Positions 22,318-22,366 of a stretch of DNA of 22,366 bases are shown one piece after another. A model generated the notes under the pieces. That model did no database searches. It had not been told where the DNA came from and worked only from the letters and a program-made list of their open reading frames with translations. This DNA comes from JAOUEA01 sp040511595 (lineage in GTDB: Bacteria; Actinomycetota; UBA4738; HRBIN12), in assembly GCA_040511595.1 (NCBI GenBank), contig JBEVGU010000138.1, positions 1 through 22,366 on the forward strand, written 5' to 3'. The first letter of the stretch is position 1. Each line of letters starts with the position of its first letter. The position numbers were made by a program, and so were the translations under genes.

Positions 22318-22366
22318 TGTCCATGGGCGGCCCTTCCGGAGTGCTGGCACCCCGCTGACCCGTAGT

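Noticed and set aside
22318..22366. Start of a further gene at the right edge
   Set aside because: The ATG at 22317 closes after 13 codons, and there is no ribosome site or other signal.

Overview
The window is about 22 kb of very GC-rich, densely coded bacterial DNA with GTG starts and many 4-base GTGA/ATGA overlaps. The gene content points to an actinobacterium (Actinomycetota), probably not a well-studied genus. Supporting evidence is an argC..D-R-G-H type arginine cluster with a mycobacterial-style ARG box, a POL-PE-LIG LigD with a lysine-tailed Ku, DUF5319- and DUF6457-type small proteins, a MshD-like tandem GNAT protein, and apparently leaderless promoters. Lineage is inferred from content only; no rRNA, tRNA, IS element or CRISPR array was seen.

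Layout. 1-1057: a truncated MarR regulator diverges from an ankyrin-repeat gene, with a palindrome between them. 1220-5715 (minus strand, read right to left): PAP2 phosphatase, secreted or membrane-anchored cysteine-paired beta-propeller, class III aminotransferase, then a C45-type acyltransferase/peptidase that overlaps the aminotransferase by GTGA and carries a 1-base frameshift. 5843-8164 (plus): RmuC, a 112-residue unknown protein, and a secreted GH114-type glycosidase coupled to it. 8190-11651 (plus): an arginine operon with promoter and ARG box, in which the start of argC runs directly into the end of argD, followed by intact argR, argG and argH. 11685-14597: a GNAT protein, a convergent multi-pass membrane protein, a PIG-L deacetylase and a DUF5319-like zinc-ribbon protein. 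14617-18529: the non-homologous end-joining pair, ligD (minus) and ku (plus), with a DUF6457-like gene between them. 18526-22317: tandem GNAT coupled to ku, then the nitrogen-control pair PII (glnB/glnK type) and glnD.

How the genes work together. ArgR, ArgG and ArgH would regulate and complete arginine synthesis from citrulline, but the ornithine-forming genes argC, argJ, argB and argD are absent or broken here. The cause is either a real deletion of roughly 4 kb or an assembly join. Ku and LigD form a complete two-component double-strand-break repair system. GlnD modifies PII in response to glutamine. The aminotransferase plus C45 enzyme pair looks like a small uncharacterised metabolic unit.

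The most notable points are the argC'-'argD junction, the disrupted C45 gene, the seven-unit cysteine-paired propeller, and a recurring -10-like hexamer 6-8 bases before start codons. I did not find convincing evidence for a wholly new defence or mobile system.
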